Source: JAZDFP01 sp043801445 (lineage in GTDB: Bacteria > Planctomycetota > MHYJ01 > JACQXL01). From it: a stretch of 64,000 nt of DNA. Position 1 is the stretch's first letter. Every line of letters starts with the position of its first letter. The position numbers and the translations under genes were made by a program. The stretch is taken from the NCBI GenBank assembly GCA_043801445.1, contig JAZDMB010000003.1, forward strand, positions 44,477-108,476. The letters run 5' to 3'. Positions 50,655 through 59,301 of the stretch are shown piece after piece. Under the pieces are notes generated by a model that searched no databases, had not been told where the DNA came from, and saw nothing but the letters and a program-made list of their open reading frames with translations.

Positions 50655-53600
50655 ATGAAATACAAACATAATTTCCTGCTTGACACCAAACTCTCTGTTT
50701 TAGACCCTGATATGGATTTCTTTATCCGGTCAGAAGAAAACCGACAAAGTAAAAATCTTTTGATGATAGCATCAGAAAGTTTATGCCCGCGGCCGGTTCG
50801 GGAAACTCTCACTTCGCTTTTTACCAACAAATATGCCGAAGGTTATCCATCTTTAAGAATGACCATAAACGAACGAACACGGATAGAGAAAGAACCTGAA
50901 CGATATTTGGCATTTCATCGTCGTTATGGCGACCGTCGTTTTTATAAGGGCGCTGAATATTGTAATTTTATTGAGGTGCTCGCCCAGCGCCGTGCCGCAG
51001 AAATATTCGCTAATCCTAATGCGCCGGTAGATAATATTTTTGTCAATGTTCAGCCGCTTTCCGGTGCGGCGGCTAACAATGCCGTTTATAATGCCTTCCT
51101 GACAATTGGTGATACTATTATGGGTATGTCTCTTTCATACGGTGGTCATCTTACCCATGGCAGCCCTTTTAACCGTTCAGGTCGCCAGTATAAAGTGATT
51201 CCTTACACGGTTGACCCTAAAACCGGTAAATTTGATTATGACCTCTTGGAAAAACTCGCTATTGAACATAAACCTAAAATAATTATTGCCGGTGCGAGTG
51301 CTTATCCCTGGACCATAGATTGGTCAAAACTGAAAGCTATCTGTCAAAAAGTTCCTATCCAGATACCGGGGATAAATCAATCCGGCGCTTTATTAATGGC
51401 TGATATCTCTCACCCGGCCGGATTAGTTGTCGCAGGGCTGTTTCCTAATCCGGTTGGTATTGCTGATGTTATCACATTTACAACCCATAAAACGCTCTGC
51501 GGACCTCGCGGGGCCGTTATTATATCTACTGAAGAAGATATTGCTAAGCGAATAGACCTCGGTGTCTTCCCGGGCGAACAGGGCGGACCTCATCTCAATA
51601 ACATCGCGGCTAAAGCTGTTTGTTTCAAGATTGCTGCTACGCAAAAATTCAAGGAACTCCAGCAGAAGATTGTGGAAAATTGCCGGATACTTGCCGATGA
51701 GTTCAAGAAACTCGGTCTAACGCTCGCTTATGGAGGCACTAATACCCATCTGGTTTTGGTTGACCTTGATAGTATTAAAACAACATCGGGCATTCCTCTT
51801 AAAGGCGACGTTGCTTCGAATATCCTTGATATATGCGGTATTACCTGTAATAAGAATTCTTTGCCCGGTGATGAAACAGGCACCAGAACCCGCGGTGTCA
51901 GATTTGGCACAACTATTCTTTCGCAACTCGGTATGGGTAAAGATGAGATGGTAAAAATCGCCCACCTTGTTTACGATATCATTTCAAATATCCGGACATT
52001 TGCGGTTATCAGCCATTCAGGCAAGATAGTGCGTGGCAAGATAGACATCAGGATAATGGAAAAGGTTCGTAATGAAGTTAATAAACTTTTAGGAACTAAA
52101 ATAGAGAGTAAAAAGCCAAAAGAGAATATTATAGAGGTTCGGGGTGAACGCGCTACCGCATTTTTACAATCGCTGGTTAATGATAACCTTTATCAACTCA
52201 AAGCAGGGCAATCAATCAAAACAATTCTCAAATATAATGTCGGAAAATCAACCGGCATAAATGTCATCCTTAAATTCCACGAATTAGATAAAAGCGAACA
52301 AGTTTACTGGTTAATGCCGGCTCAGAAAGAGATAGATAAAATACTCAGATATTTTAAGGGATTATCCGATGGCTACATCGCTTTTGATAATGACGATGTT
52401 TATCTGAAAGTGGAAGGGCCGGTGGTGATAAAATTATTGAAAGCCGTTATTAAGGCAAGCAGTATCACTCGACTGGAATCACCGCTTCCATTCCAACCGA
52501 AATCGGAATTTGTTTACAAACCATACACCGGTGAACCGCGCAGAACTTCATTATATGGAGAGCATCTAAAACTAACCAAACCGCAGTTCATTGTGCCTTT
52601 TGCAGGTTGGTCAATGCCGCTCTGGTATACCCGGGCAAGTGAAGAACATCAGGCAGTTCGTTCCGCAGCCGGATTATTTGACGTATCGCATATGGGTAAA
52701 TTAGAAATCAGCGGCTACTATGCAACCCGTTTCATAGACTTGGTTACGACAAATTATGTGCCCAGACTTAAAATAGGGCAGTCGCATTATTCATATATCT
52801 TTAACCCTGACGGTAATATAATGGATGATATACTGCTTTACCGCTTATCTGAAGATAAATATCTGATGGTGGTAAATGCGTCGAACAAAGAGAAAATCCA
52901 CCAGTGGCTTGATGCGGTCAACAGTCATCAATTTATAATTGACAGGGATAATTCCAAACGTGAAATGGAAAATAGTGTTGTCATAAAAGACTGGGCAGAA
53001 GAAGACCCAATCGTTAATGTAGCGCTTCAGGGCCCGGCCGGATTAAAGATACTCCTGAGCCTGACGGCTAATAAGGAATCCGCCAAAAAGCTTAGACGCC
53101 TGAAAAAGACCTTTTTTACTTCTTTGGAATTAGGCGGTAGTAGCAAGACACTGATGCATCTTCACCCCGTTAGAAGCGATGAGAGTGTAGGAAATAGAGC
53201 AGGGCAAAGTTCTGGAGCCAAGACTTTGGACGCTTCTAACGGGGCAGGTATAAATGCGTTAATAGCGCGCACCGGCTATACCGGCGAGGATATTGCTTAC
53301 GAAATATTTGTTCCAAAAGCAGATGCGGTGCGTTTTTGGAATCTCCTGCTTGAAACAGGAAAAGACCTGGGATTAAAACCATGCGGATTGGCCGCCCGTG
53401 ATTCTCTCAGAACCGAAGCCGGTCTGCCTTTATACGGACATGAATTGGCAGGTGATAATTCAATCACGCCTTTTGAAGCAAGTTACGGCTCATTTGTTAA
53501 ACGCCATAAACCATTTTTCATAGGCCGTAAAGCATACATTGAAAAGGACAAACAAATACACAGGCGAATAGTAAGATTTAAGGTCACCACACCCAATGCC

Positions 53601-53822
53601 CGGGCTATCAAAACAGGTGATTCAGTTTTATTAAATGACAATAACAAAATAGGAGTGGTTACCAGCTGCACTCTGGCACAAAACGCGCAAATAGGATTGG
53701 CATTAGTAGAAAAGAAATATGCTAAGGGTACGACCCTGCAAATCATACCAACGCCCAGACCTGGCAGCCAAATACCGCCTCAACCGGTGCAGGCAGTTAT
53801 TATGACCAGGTTTATGCGGTAG
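50655..53822 (+). CDS. Serine hydroxymethyltransferase fused to aminomethyltransferase (GcvT)
   Basis: A 1055-aa fusion. Residues 1-475 are a serine hydroxymethyltransferase with PLP lysine K279 in FTTHKTLCGPRG; it interconverts serine and glycine with tetrahydrofolate. Residues 640-1055 are GcvT (PFAGWSMPLWYTRASEEHQA, FDVSHMGKLEISG, ARTGYTGEDIAYEIFVPK, GLAARDSLRTEAGLPLYGHE), the T-protein of glycine cleavage. Residues about 490-625 between them (RGERATAFLQSLVNDNLYQL) look like another folate-binding-type half domain. Residues 837-864 come from palindromic element copy D and are absent from typical GcvT. The fusion would channel one-carbon units between glycine and serine. No gcvP or gcvH is in the window. 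Confidence 0.9.
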   Translation: MKYKHNFLLDTKLSVLDPDMDFFIRSEENRQSKNLLMIASESLCPRPVRETLTSLFTNKYAEGYPSLRMTINERTRIEKEPERYLAFHRRYGDRRFYKGAEYCNFIEVLAQRRAAEIFANPNAPVDNIFVNVQPLSGAAANNAVYNAFLTIGDTIMGMSLSYGGHLTHGSPFNRSGRQYKVIPYTVDPKTGKFDYDLLEKLAIEHKPKIIIAGASAYPWTIDWSKLKAICQKVPIQIPGINQSGALLMADISHPAGLVVAGLFPNPVGIADVITFTTHKTLCGPRGAVIISTEEDIAKRIDLGVFPGEQGGPHLNNIAAKAVCFKIAATQKFKELQQKIVENCRILADEFKKLGLTLAYGGTNTHLVLVDLDSIKTTSGIPLKGDVASNILDICGITCNKNSLPGDETGTRTRGVRFGTTILSQLGMGKDEMVKIAHLVYDIISNIRTFAVISHSGKIVRGKIDIRIMEKVRNEVNKLLGTKIESKKPKENIIEVRGERATAFLQSLVNDNLYQLKAGQSIKTILKYNVGKSTGINVILKFHELDKSEQVYWLMPAQKEIDKILRYFKGLSDGYIAFDNDDVYLKVEGPVVIKLLKAVIKASSITRLESPLPFQPKSEFVYKPYTGEPRRTSLYGEHLKLTKPQFIVPFAGWSMPLWYTRASEEHQAVRSAAGLFDVSHMGKLEISGYYATRFIDLVTTNYVPRLKIGQSHYSYIFNPDGNIMDDILLYRLSEDKYLMVVNASNKEKIHQWLDAVNSHQFIIDRDNSKREMENSVVIKDWAEEDPIVNVALQGPAGLKILLSLTANKESAKKLRRLKKTFFTSLELGGSSKTLMHLHPVRSDESVGNRAGQSSGAKTLDASNGAGINALIARTGYTGEDIAYEIFVPKADAVRFWNLLLETGKDLGLKPCGLAARDSLRTEAGLPLYGHELAGDNSITPFEASYGSFVKRHKPFFIGRKAYIEKDKQIHRRIVRFKVTTPNARAIKTGDSVLLNDNNKIGVVTSCTLAQNAQIGLALVEKKYAKGTTLQIIPTPRPGSQIPPQPVQAVIMTRFMR
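53165..53244. repeat. CCCCGTTAGA palindromic element, copy D (inside GcvT domain)
   Basis: Perfect 14-bp arms CCCCGTTAGAAGCG (53165-53178) and complement (53231-53244), 52 bases between. The element is read in frame (PVRSDESVGNRAG...LDASNGAG) and separates LMHL from INALIARTGYTGED. In other GcvT proteins this region is a short loop. Confidence 0.9.
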
Positions 53823-53884
53823 CAATCTTTGACTTGCACCCTACATTTTATAAAGATTAAATGAGGGGTGTGAAGGCTTCTCAG

Positions 53885-54007
53885 CCCGTTAGAAGTGTTT
53901 TCTGCCGCCTTTTATGAGAGCCTCGCCCTTCGGGGCTGGGAACATCGTTTTCACAGGTATCGCCTGCTCGACTGGTCATACGGGTTTGTAACAACACTTC
54001 TAACGGG
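53885..54007. repeat. CCCGTTAGA palindromic element, copy E (intergenic)
   Basis: Perfect 15-bp arms CCCGTTAGAAGTGTT (53885-53899) and complement (53993-54007), enclosing 93 bases with an internal CGCCCTTCGGGGC hairpin. It lies between the convergent SHMT-GcvT and glycerate kinase genes and might also stop transcription from both sides. It is followed by GGCAGGA, as copies D and F are followed by GCAGG. Confidence 0.85.
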
Positions 54008-54033
54008 GCAGGACTAAAAATAACGGTTAATAT

Positions 54034-55551
54034 CTACCAGCTAACAATGATTTGAATATCATTAACATTCGTTCCGGTCGGGCCGGTTTTTATAAGTGTC
54101 TTAATCGGTTCGTGGAAATGATATGAATCGTTGTTATCCAGCAGTTGCTGGGGATTCAAGCCAAATCTCTTTGCCTTTCTTAATGATGAACCATCAACCA
54201 ACGCTCCGGCAGCTTCCTCAATATAATCTATCCCATCGGTACTGCAACTGAGGCATATGAATCTTTCAAATTCGAGCCGCTCCATCTGGAGCGCAAATGC
54301 CAGCGCGAATTCCTGATTCCTGCCGCCTATACCATTCCCCTTAATAGCTACTGTTGTCTCGCCGCCGGAAATAATAAATAATGGATTGCTTCTCCCTTTC
54401 GTCATTTCCAGGATTTTCGAGGCATATGTAGTCGCTGTTTTACGCGCCTCGCCCACAATCGGCTCTTCATTAATAAAGGCATCATATCCTAAAGAACTGA
54501 TTTTTTCTGCTATGCTATTTAGGGCTGTCTTGTTTGTGCCTATTAGAAAAGCCTTGTTCTTTTCAAAACACGCCTCATTTTCCTTGGGTGTTTCCGCTAT
54601 TTCACCTTTGAATCCCTTTTCAAGCATGCTTATAACCGATTCTGGAATCTTTTGCCAGAGGTCATATTCTGCCAGAATCAGGTAAGCCTCCCTAAATGTG
54701 GATGGGTCCGGAACGGTTGGTCCGGAAGAAATCAAATCTATCCGGTCTCCTACAACATCGGATATGGCAAGCGTAATCAGACTGGCCGGATAAATATCAC
54801 GGGCAAGCCGGCCGCCTTTGGTTATATCTATATGTTTCCTGATACAATTTATTTCTGATAGGGGAGCGCTGGATTTTATGAGTAATTGGAAGGTGTCCTG
54901 TAAATCTTTCAATGTTATCCCTTCCGCAGGCAGTAGCAACCTTGCTGGGCTTCCCACCCCGTTAGAAGCCTCGCATTCAACATGTGATATAATTTCGCCC
55001 GTCTCTTTACTTAATTTGGTTGCTTCTAACGGGGCAGGCATAGTCAGAACTGATGAACCTCCGCCTGTTGCCAGATAAAACACCAAATCATCCTTGGTTA
55101 TATCCTTAAGTAAATCCTTGATTTCCTTTGCGCCGAGAATACTCGCCTCATCCGGAATAGGATGACCTGCCTCAATCACCCTGATTTTCTTTAATGCTAT
55201 ATTCTTTTCCGCCAAAGGCGGATCTGCCTCTGGCACAGGGTAGCCTATTGGCGACTGCATCCGACCGGAGCCATAACTTATACTGATTTGACCTTTAGTT
55301 ATCAAATCTGCCGGTTCTTTTACGGTGAGAATCTTTTCCAGCGCCATTGCCATTCCGGCAACGGCTTTACCGGCGCCGATAACATAAATACGTTTATATT
55401 GCGAAATATCAGTTTTATAATCGCCTATCTCAAGAATAGAACCATTAAGCCTTACAGAATCCAGCGTTAACTTGTATGGATTTACGGATTCTACCGCAAG
55501 CGCATAAAGGTTTTTTACAATGACCTTAAGCTGTTCTGAATCGTATTGCAT
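54034..55551 (-). CDS. Glycerate 2-kinase (MOFRL family)
   Basis: A 505-aa GckA/GlxK2-type glycerate kinase, making 2-phosphoglycerate from glycerate and ATP. VIGAGKAVAGMA (58-69), RVIEAGHPIPDEAS (124-137), LATGGGSSVL (160-169), LLPAEGITLKD (206-216), HIDITKGGRLA-type and GIGGRNQEFALAFA are the family motifs. It is longer than the usual 420-450 aa because of two in-frame repeat insertions. Residues about 97-118 (GGCGGATCTGCC-type repeat) break the loop before RVIEAGHP. Residues 173-199 (palindromic element copy F) lie between GGGSS and PAEGI, where homologues have only a few residues. Activity is therefore uncertain. With SHMT upstream, a serine-hydroxypyruvate-glycerate route is plausible. 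Confidence 0.88.
   Translation of the reverse strand: MQYDSEQLKVIVKNLYALAVESVNPYKLTLDSVRLNGSILEIGDYKTDISQYKRIYVIGAGKAVAGMAMALEKILTVKEPADLITKGQISISYGSGRMQSPIGYPVPEADPPLAEKNIALKKIRVIEAGHPIPDEASILGAKEIKDLLKDITKDDLVFYLATGGGSSVLTMPAPLEATKLSKETGEIISHVECEASNGVGSPARLLLPAEGITLKDLQDTFQLLIKSSAPLSEINCIRKHIDITKGGRLARDIYPASLITLAISDVVGDRIDLISSGPTVPDPSTFREAYLILAEYDLWQKIPESVISMLEKGFKGEIAETPKENEACFEKNKAFLIGTNKTALNSIAEKISSLGYDAFINEEPIVGEARKTATTYASKILEMTKGRSNPLFIISGGETTVAIKGNGIGGRNQEFALAFALQMERLEFERFICLSCSTDGIDYIEEAAGALVDGSSLRKAKRFGLNPQQLLDNNDSYHFHEPIKTLIKTGPTGTNVNDIQIIVSW
54957..55034. repeat. CCCCGTTAGA palindromic element, copy F (inside glycerate kinase)
   Basis: Perfect 13-bp arms CCCCGTTAGAAGC (54957-54969) and complement (55022-55034), 52 bases between. 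It encodes residues 173-199 in frame on the minus strand. GCAGG follows the right arm, as in copies D and E. Total length 78, a multiple of three. Confidence 0.9.
55209..55237. repeat. GC-rich hairpin repeat inside glycerate kinase
   Basis: CCGCCAAAGGCGG followed by ATCTGCCTCTGGCACA. It matches the repeat at 1362-1410 in the HExxH protein gene. It encodes the Pro/Glu/Ala-rich insertion VPEADPPLAE ahead of the RVIEAGHP motif. Confidence 0.65.
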
Positions 55552-56181
55552 AATAAAACCACACCCAAAATCGTAATTATTTCGTCAAATGAAATTAGCA
55601 ACAGATAAATACTAAACACGAATATGACGAATAGAGCGAACCTGCCCGAATGACTATTCGGTCGGGCGGGTGACACGAATAATACAAAGAGATAAAATTA
55701 TTTATTCGCTTGCACCCCGCGGGGTGTGAAGGATTCGTATAATTCGTGATACCCGCCCCGTTAGAGGCGTTATAAAAGTGTCGGTTAATATCCTGTTTAT
55801 TCTCCCCATCACCTCTAACGGGGTGAATGTTCTCTTCTCTGTATTTGATAATATATTACCAAAAATCCATACTAAAAGCAATCCATTGAATGAATATTTA
55901 CAGGCTATGTATTTCTTACACACTAATATTAAATCTGTGTCTATCTGCGTTCATCTGTGTCCTATATTTCTCTGTGTTCTTTGCGCCGGAGTTTACCCCG
56001 ATGCACATCGGGGCGGTGAATATTCTCTTACCCTACCTTCTATCTACTACCTACTTCATACTATATACTATTTCACAACCATTTTATTCGAGATTATCAT
56101 TGACTCCAATGACTTTATAAGATATATTGTTAATAAATATATGGAAATTAATATCGTGTCCTCGTATTAGAAGGAGGATAT
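55552..56181. repeat. Repeat-filled gap (630 bases), no gene
   Basis: Contains in order: AACACGAATATGACGAATAG; the CCTGCCCGAATGACTATTC palindrome (55640-55671); the 34-base perfect duplicate of 23240-23273 (55702-55735); and palindromic element copy G. Then come ATCTGCGTTCATCTGTGTCC, CGGAGTTTACCCCGATG plus CACATCGGGGCGG, and TATCTACTACCTACTTCATA. Open frames across it are not credible genes. Confidence 0.65.
55756..55823. repeat. CCCCGTTAGA palindromic element, copy G (intergenic)
   Basis: Perfect 12-bp arms CCCCGTTAGAGG (55756-55767) and complement (55812-55823), only 44 bases apart, making it the shortest copy. Arm bases 11-12 (GG) differ from the other copies but still pair. Confidence 0.83.
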
Positions 56182-56691
56182 ATGAAAAGTCCAGCGGAGA
56201 TTACAACTCTTGAAATCTTAGGAATAGCGATTCAGTCCGAGACCGAGGCTGTAAAGTATTATCAAAAAATAAAGACGGCGGTCCGGAGTATTTTCATTAA
56301 AGATAAACTTAAATTTCTAATAGGCGAAGAACGGAAACACCAAAGAATCCTGACCGATTATTACCACCGGAAATTCCCCGGCATAAAGCTATCCAAACCA
56401 TCTACTTCGTTAGTTCCCAAGCCGATAGTTCCTCATAAAAGTAAAATAATGGTTTCGTTCTTACTTAAAGCGGCTATGAAAGCGGAACAAGAAACTGAAG
56501 AATTCTATCTTTCAATGGCGCGTCGGATAAATGATGTTCCGTGCAGTTTTTTATTAAAGCATCTCGCTAAAGTAGAAAATAGTCATTACTTCCTTCTTAA
56601 AAACGAGTTGGATTTGATAGTACAAGGTAACGAGATGAAGGAAATGAAAATACTTTATCAGGCTGATGAGGCTGTGCATTTTGGGCCGTGA
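56182..56691 (+). CDS. Rubrerythrin/ferritin-like diiron protein
   Basis: A 169-aa four-helix protein of the ferritin-like superfamily. Two half-motifs are visible. Helix 1/2 has QSETEAVKYYQKI and EERKHQRIL (E...ExxH); helix 3/4 has KAEQETEEFYLSMA and KVENSHYFLL (E...ExxH). This is the pattern of a rubrerythrin-type diiron site involved in peroxide reduction. There is no C-terminal rubredoxin domain. AAGGAGGATAT lies before the ATG. It is a single gene in a repeat-rich region. Confidence 0.82.
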   Translation: MKSPAEITTLEILGIAIQSETEAVKYYQKIKTAVRSIFIKDKLKFLIGEERKHQRILTDYYHRKFPGIKLSKPSTSLVPKPIVPHKSKIMVSFLLKAAMKAEQETEEFYLSMARRINDVPCSFLLKHLAKVENSHYFLLKNELDLIVQGNEMKEMKILYQADEAVHFGP

Positions 56692-56886
56692 CATTTCTCC
56701 CATGGATCACGCCATTTCATTAGAGATTATCATTGACTCGGATTGGTTTATCGGGTAAACTGCCACTAAATAAGAATGGTATCCCTGTAATTGAAGTATT
56801 AAATTATGATTTTGTTAAAATGGTGTTTTGTGAAACCAAGAAATAAATGTAACGAAAATATGATGCATGTTACCAAATAAATAATT

Positions 56887-58011
56887 ATGACTGAACATAT
56901 TTCAAAACGCCTCCCGGATGCGGTTTATCTTGACACGAATGTATTGCGCTCGGCAGGACCTTCTCTGAACCAACCATGGATTAGCGAACTCCTATCATTT
57001 ACAAAAGAATACGGCATAGACTTATGCGTATCTAAACTTGTTCTTAAGGAGTGGTGTGAACACATTATCGAAATATTAGAAAATAGCCGTCAAAAATTAT
57101 TCTCATCAATTAGTTTACTCAAAGATTATAATATTCAAGTTCCAAAAATTGAACCGATAAACGTTAACCTGCCAGAAAAATCCAGACTCATTGAAACAGT
57201 AACACGGAAACTAGAAAACGCCGGGTTTAGCATTGTTGATGATTGGGACGCCCCTCTCTCAAACTTATTAAACGAAGCCGTGGAAAAAAGGCCACCATTT
57301 GAGCAAGGTGGCAAAGGTTTTTGTGATACCGTTATATTGGAAAGTTATGCTAAGCATGCAAAAGATAAGTTTGACAAACCAGAAGTACTGGTAATTAGCA
57401 ATGATTCTGCAGTAGAGCGTTCCGCAGATAGGTTTACAAAATGCGGAATAACTGTTGATTTTCTTAGTGGATCGGATGTTATTGCAAAGCTTAAATCTTT
57501 ACTTGATAGTGAGGTTGCTACACATATAAAGGAAAAAGAATCGCAATTAAAAGAATATATTTTAACTCATGAATCTATCATTTTAAACTTTGTGAAAAAG
57601 ACACCTTTGAAAATTACTGACTGGATGCTTAATGAATTTCTTAAAGATGATATCCGTGGTAGAGTTGAAAAGATTCTTTCTATTAGACCCACAAAAATAA
57701 GTCAAGTGGTTGGTGGAGTTCCAAGTTATGGTGAAAAGACACCATCAGGTCGATATCCTGTTCTAATATTTGTTGAAATTGAAATGGATATTGTTAGTAG
57801 TGAATATCTTCATAATTTAATTAAGCCAAAGGCAATAGTTCAGCCTAATATGATAGATAAGAATTCACCCGTGACTCTAGGGAGTACTAATTGGCAACCC
57901 CGAGAAATTATTAATACAATAAAAAGAAGTGTGACAGTATATGCAACCTTGGATGCTATGAAAGAGAAGCAGAATATTTTCAATGACTTTAAAATCGAAA
58001 AAATAATCTGA
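56887..58011 (+). CDS. PIN-domain protein (DUF4935-like)
   Basis: A 374-aa protein with an N-terminal PIN-like nuclease domain: YLDTNVLRSAG (residues 14-24), LVLKEWCEHI, GGKGFCDTVILESYA and VISNDSAVERSA give the acidic residues. The layout matches DUF4935-type PIN proteins. The C-terminal 170 residues, starting with a coiled helix (EVATHIKEKESQLKEYIL), are unrecognised and may sense or tether. It is a single gene with no antitoxin beside it. The AATTCGGGGRACA motif follows its stop, as after the other accessory genes at 8778-13460, suggesting shared mobility. Confidence 0.72.
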   Translation: MTEHISKRLPDAVYLDTNVLRSAGPSLNQPWISELLSFTKEYGIDLCVSKLVLKEWCEHIIEILENSRQKLFSSISLLKDYNIQVPKIEPINVNLPEKSRLIETVTRKLENAGFSIVDDWDAPLSNLLNEAVEKRPPFEQGGKGFCDTVILESYAKHAKDKFDKPEVLVISNDSAVERSADRFTKCGITVDFLSGSDVIAKLKSLLDSEVATHIKEKESQLKEYILTHESIILNFVKKTPLKITDWMLNEFLKDDIRGRVEKILSIRPTKISQVVGGVPSYGEKTPSGRYPVLIFVEIEMDIVSSEYLHNLIKPKAIVQPNMIDKNSPVTLGSTNWQPREIINTIKRSVTVYATLDAMKEKQNIFNDFKIEKII

Positions 58012-58278
58012 GTATCTCAATTTAGTAACACATACCATACGGGGTAATTCGGGGAACAGCCCTCCAAAGGCGGGTAAACATACCTAATTATCCATCCGTA
58101 AAATCTGTGGAATCTGTGGCTACGTTTCTTCTCTTAACCTACCTTTTACCTTCTACCTACTTTATACTTTATTAATTCGTGTCCATCTGTTTTAATCTGT
58201 GTTCAATTTGAAATAGCGAATTTCGTATTCCTTACCACAAAGCATTTTTCTTTCTGTGTTAATCTGTGTAATCTGTGG
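58012..58278. repeat. Dispersed repeats after PIN gene, no gene
   Basis: AATTCGGGGAACA at 58046-58058 (motif copy 4) is followed by ATCCATCCGTAAAATCTGTG, TTCTACCTACTTTATACTTT and TCGTGTCCATCTGTTTTAAT type repeats running up to the fibre-like gene stop. Confidence 0.6.
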
Positions 58279-59160
58279 CTACGCCCTCAGAACAACCACC
58301 TCAAATGTATTATCCGCAATCGCCGGCTGGTTCAGCAAGATTGAAATACCTGTCCCTTGCGGTAGCCCCGGTAACAGGAATAATTGCCTAATCGGCTGGT
58401 CTTGATTTGTAGGTATAGAGTAACCCAAAATTACACCGCCATTTAAATCGGGGTCTCCCAAAGGCGGAAATAATCCACCCACCTGTTGAACCGGAATTGT
58501 GATGCTGATAACCTTGTAGGATAATTTGGCTTTCGTTACAGCGCTCACCGCTAACCGTTCACCGTCAACCGCGCCTATTGCTATCTCACCTGTGGCAACA
58601 GGAGGCACCAACGGTCTCACCGCTCCGCCCGGAACAAATGATAACTTCTCAGGCGTTACTGCGCCATTCTGTATTTTCTCCGTCGTTACACTCGCAACTT
58701 GTAACTTGGAACTTGTAACCTGTAACCCGCCGATTTCATCGGCGGTTATCGGCGGTGTTATCGGTCGGACAATAGACGGCGGGACAAAAGATAATTTGGC
58801 AGGTGTTACTGCTCCGTTGGCTATTTTCTCTGTCGTTACTGCCCCGTTGCCAATCTTTTCAGTTGTTATCGCTTTGTCCTGTAACCTTGAACCTGTAACT
58901 TGTAACTCTCCTATCTTGGCAGTAGTAACCGCTCCGGCTGCAATCTTCTCGCTTCTGACTATGCCGTCCCGTATCTTTGAGCCGGTCACGGCATTATCAG
59001 ATAGTTTAGAGCCGGTTACCGCTCCGGTTGCTAATTTCTCGCTTTTTACCGCGCCATCTCGTATTTTCTCCGTTGTTACACTGTCTACTGCCAACTTACT
59101 ACTGACTACTGCGCCAGCCGAGATGTGCTCGGTCTTGACTTCGTTGGGTTGTAACGCCAT
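58279..59160 (-). CDS. Fibre-like repeat protein (second paralogue)
   Basis: A 293-aa protein with about a dozen short repeats (TEKIRDGAVKSEKLATGAV, GNGAVTTEKIANGAV) and the same C-terminal domain as the gene at 18643-19545 (VISITIP...FLLPGLPQGTGISILLNQ). In phage and surface proteins such repeats form triple-stranded beta fibres. DNA encoding LQVTSSKLQVASV is a TTACAAGTTCCAAGTTACAA repeat. I start it at ATG 59160, after AAAGG; the longer frame from 59202 begins in a CGCAAAGACGCAAAGGACAC repeat. Its neighbour 140 bases upstream is an FN3-like protein in the same direction. Confidence 0.7.
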   Translation of the reverse strand: MALQPNEVKTEHISAGAVVSSKLAVDSVTTEKIRDGAVKSEKLATGAVTGSKLSDNAVTGSKIRDGIVRSEKIAAGAVTTAKIGELQVTGSRLQDKAITTEKIGNGAVTTEKIANGAVTPAKLSFVPPSIVRPITPPITADEIGGLQVTSSKLQVASVTTEKIQNGAVTPEKLSFVPGGAVRPLVPPVATGEIAIGAVDGERLAVSAVTKAKLSYKVISITIPVQQVGGLFPPLGDPDLNGGVILGYSIPTNQDQPIRQLFLLPGLPQGTGISILLNQPAIADNTFEVVVLRA

Positions 59161-59301
59161 AAAATAAATTACCTTTCTACCGCAAAGACGCAAAGGACAC
59201 AAAGAAAAATCCCCCTATTTCCCCCTTTGGCAAAGGGGGATTAAGGGGGATTTAATTCGTGCTATTCGTCCCATTCGTGATATTCGTGTTCTCTTGTTTT
59301 T

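Noticed and set aside
55778..56170. 130-aa ORF in the gap before the ferritin-like gene
   Set aside because: Composed of known repeat fragments (element copy G, ATCTGTGTC, TACTACCTAC). No domain and no ribosome site.
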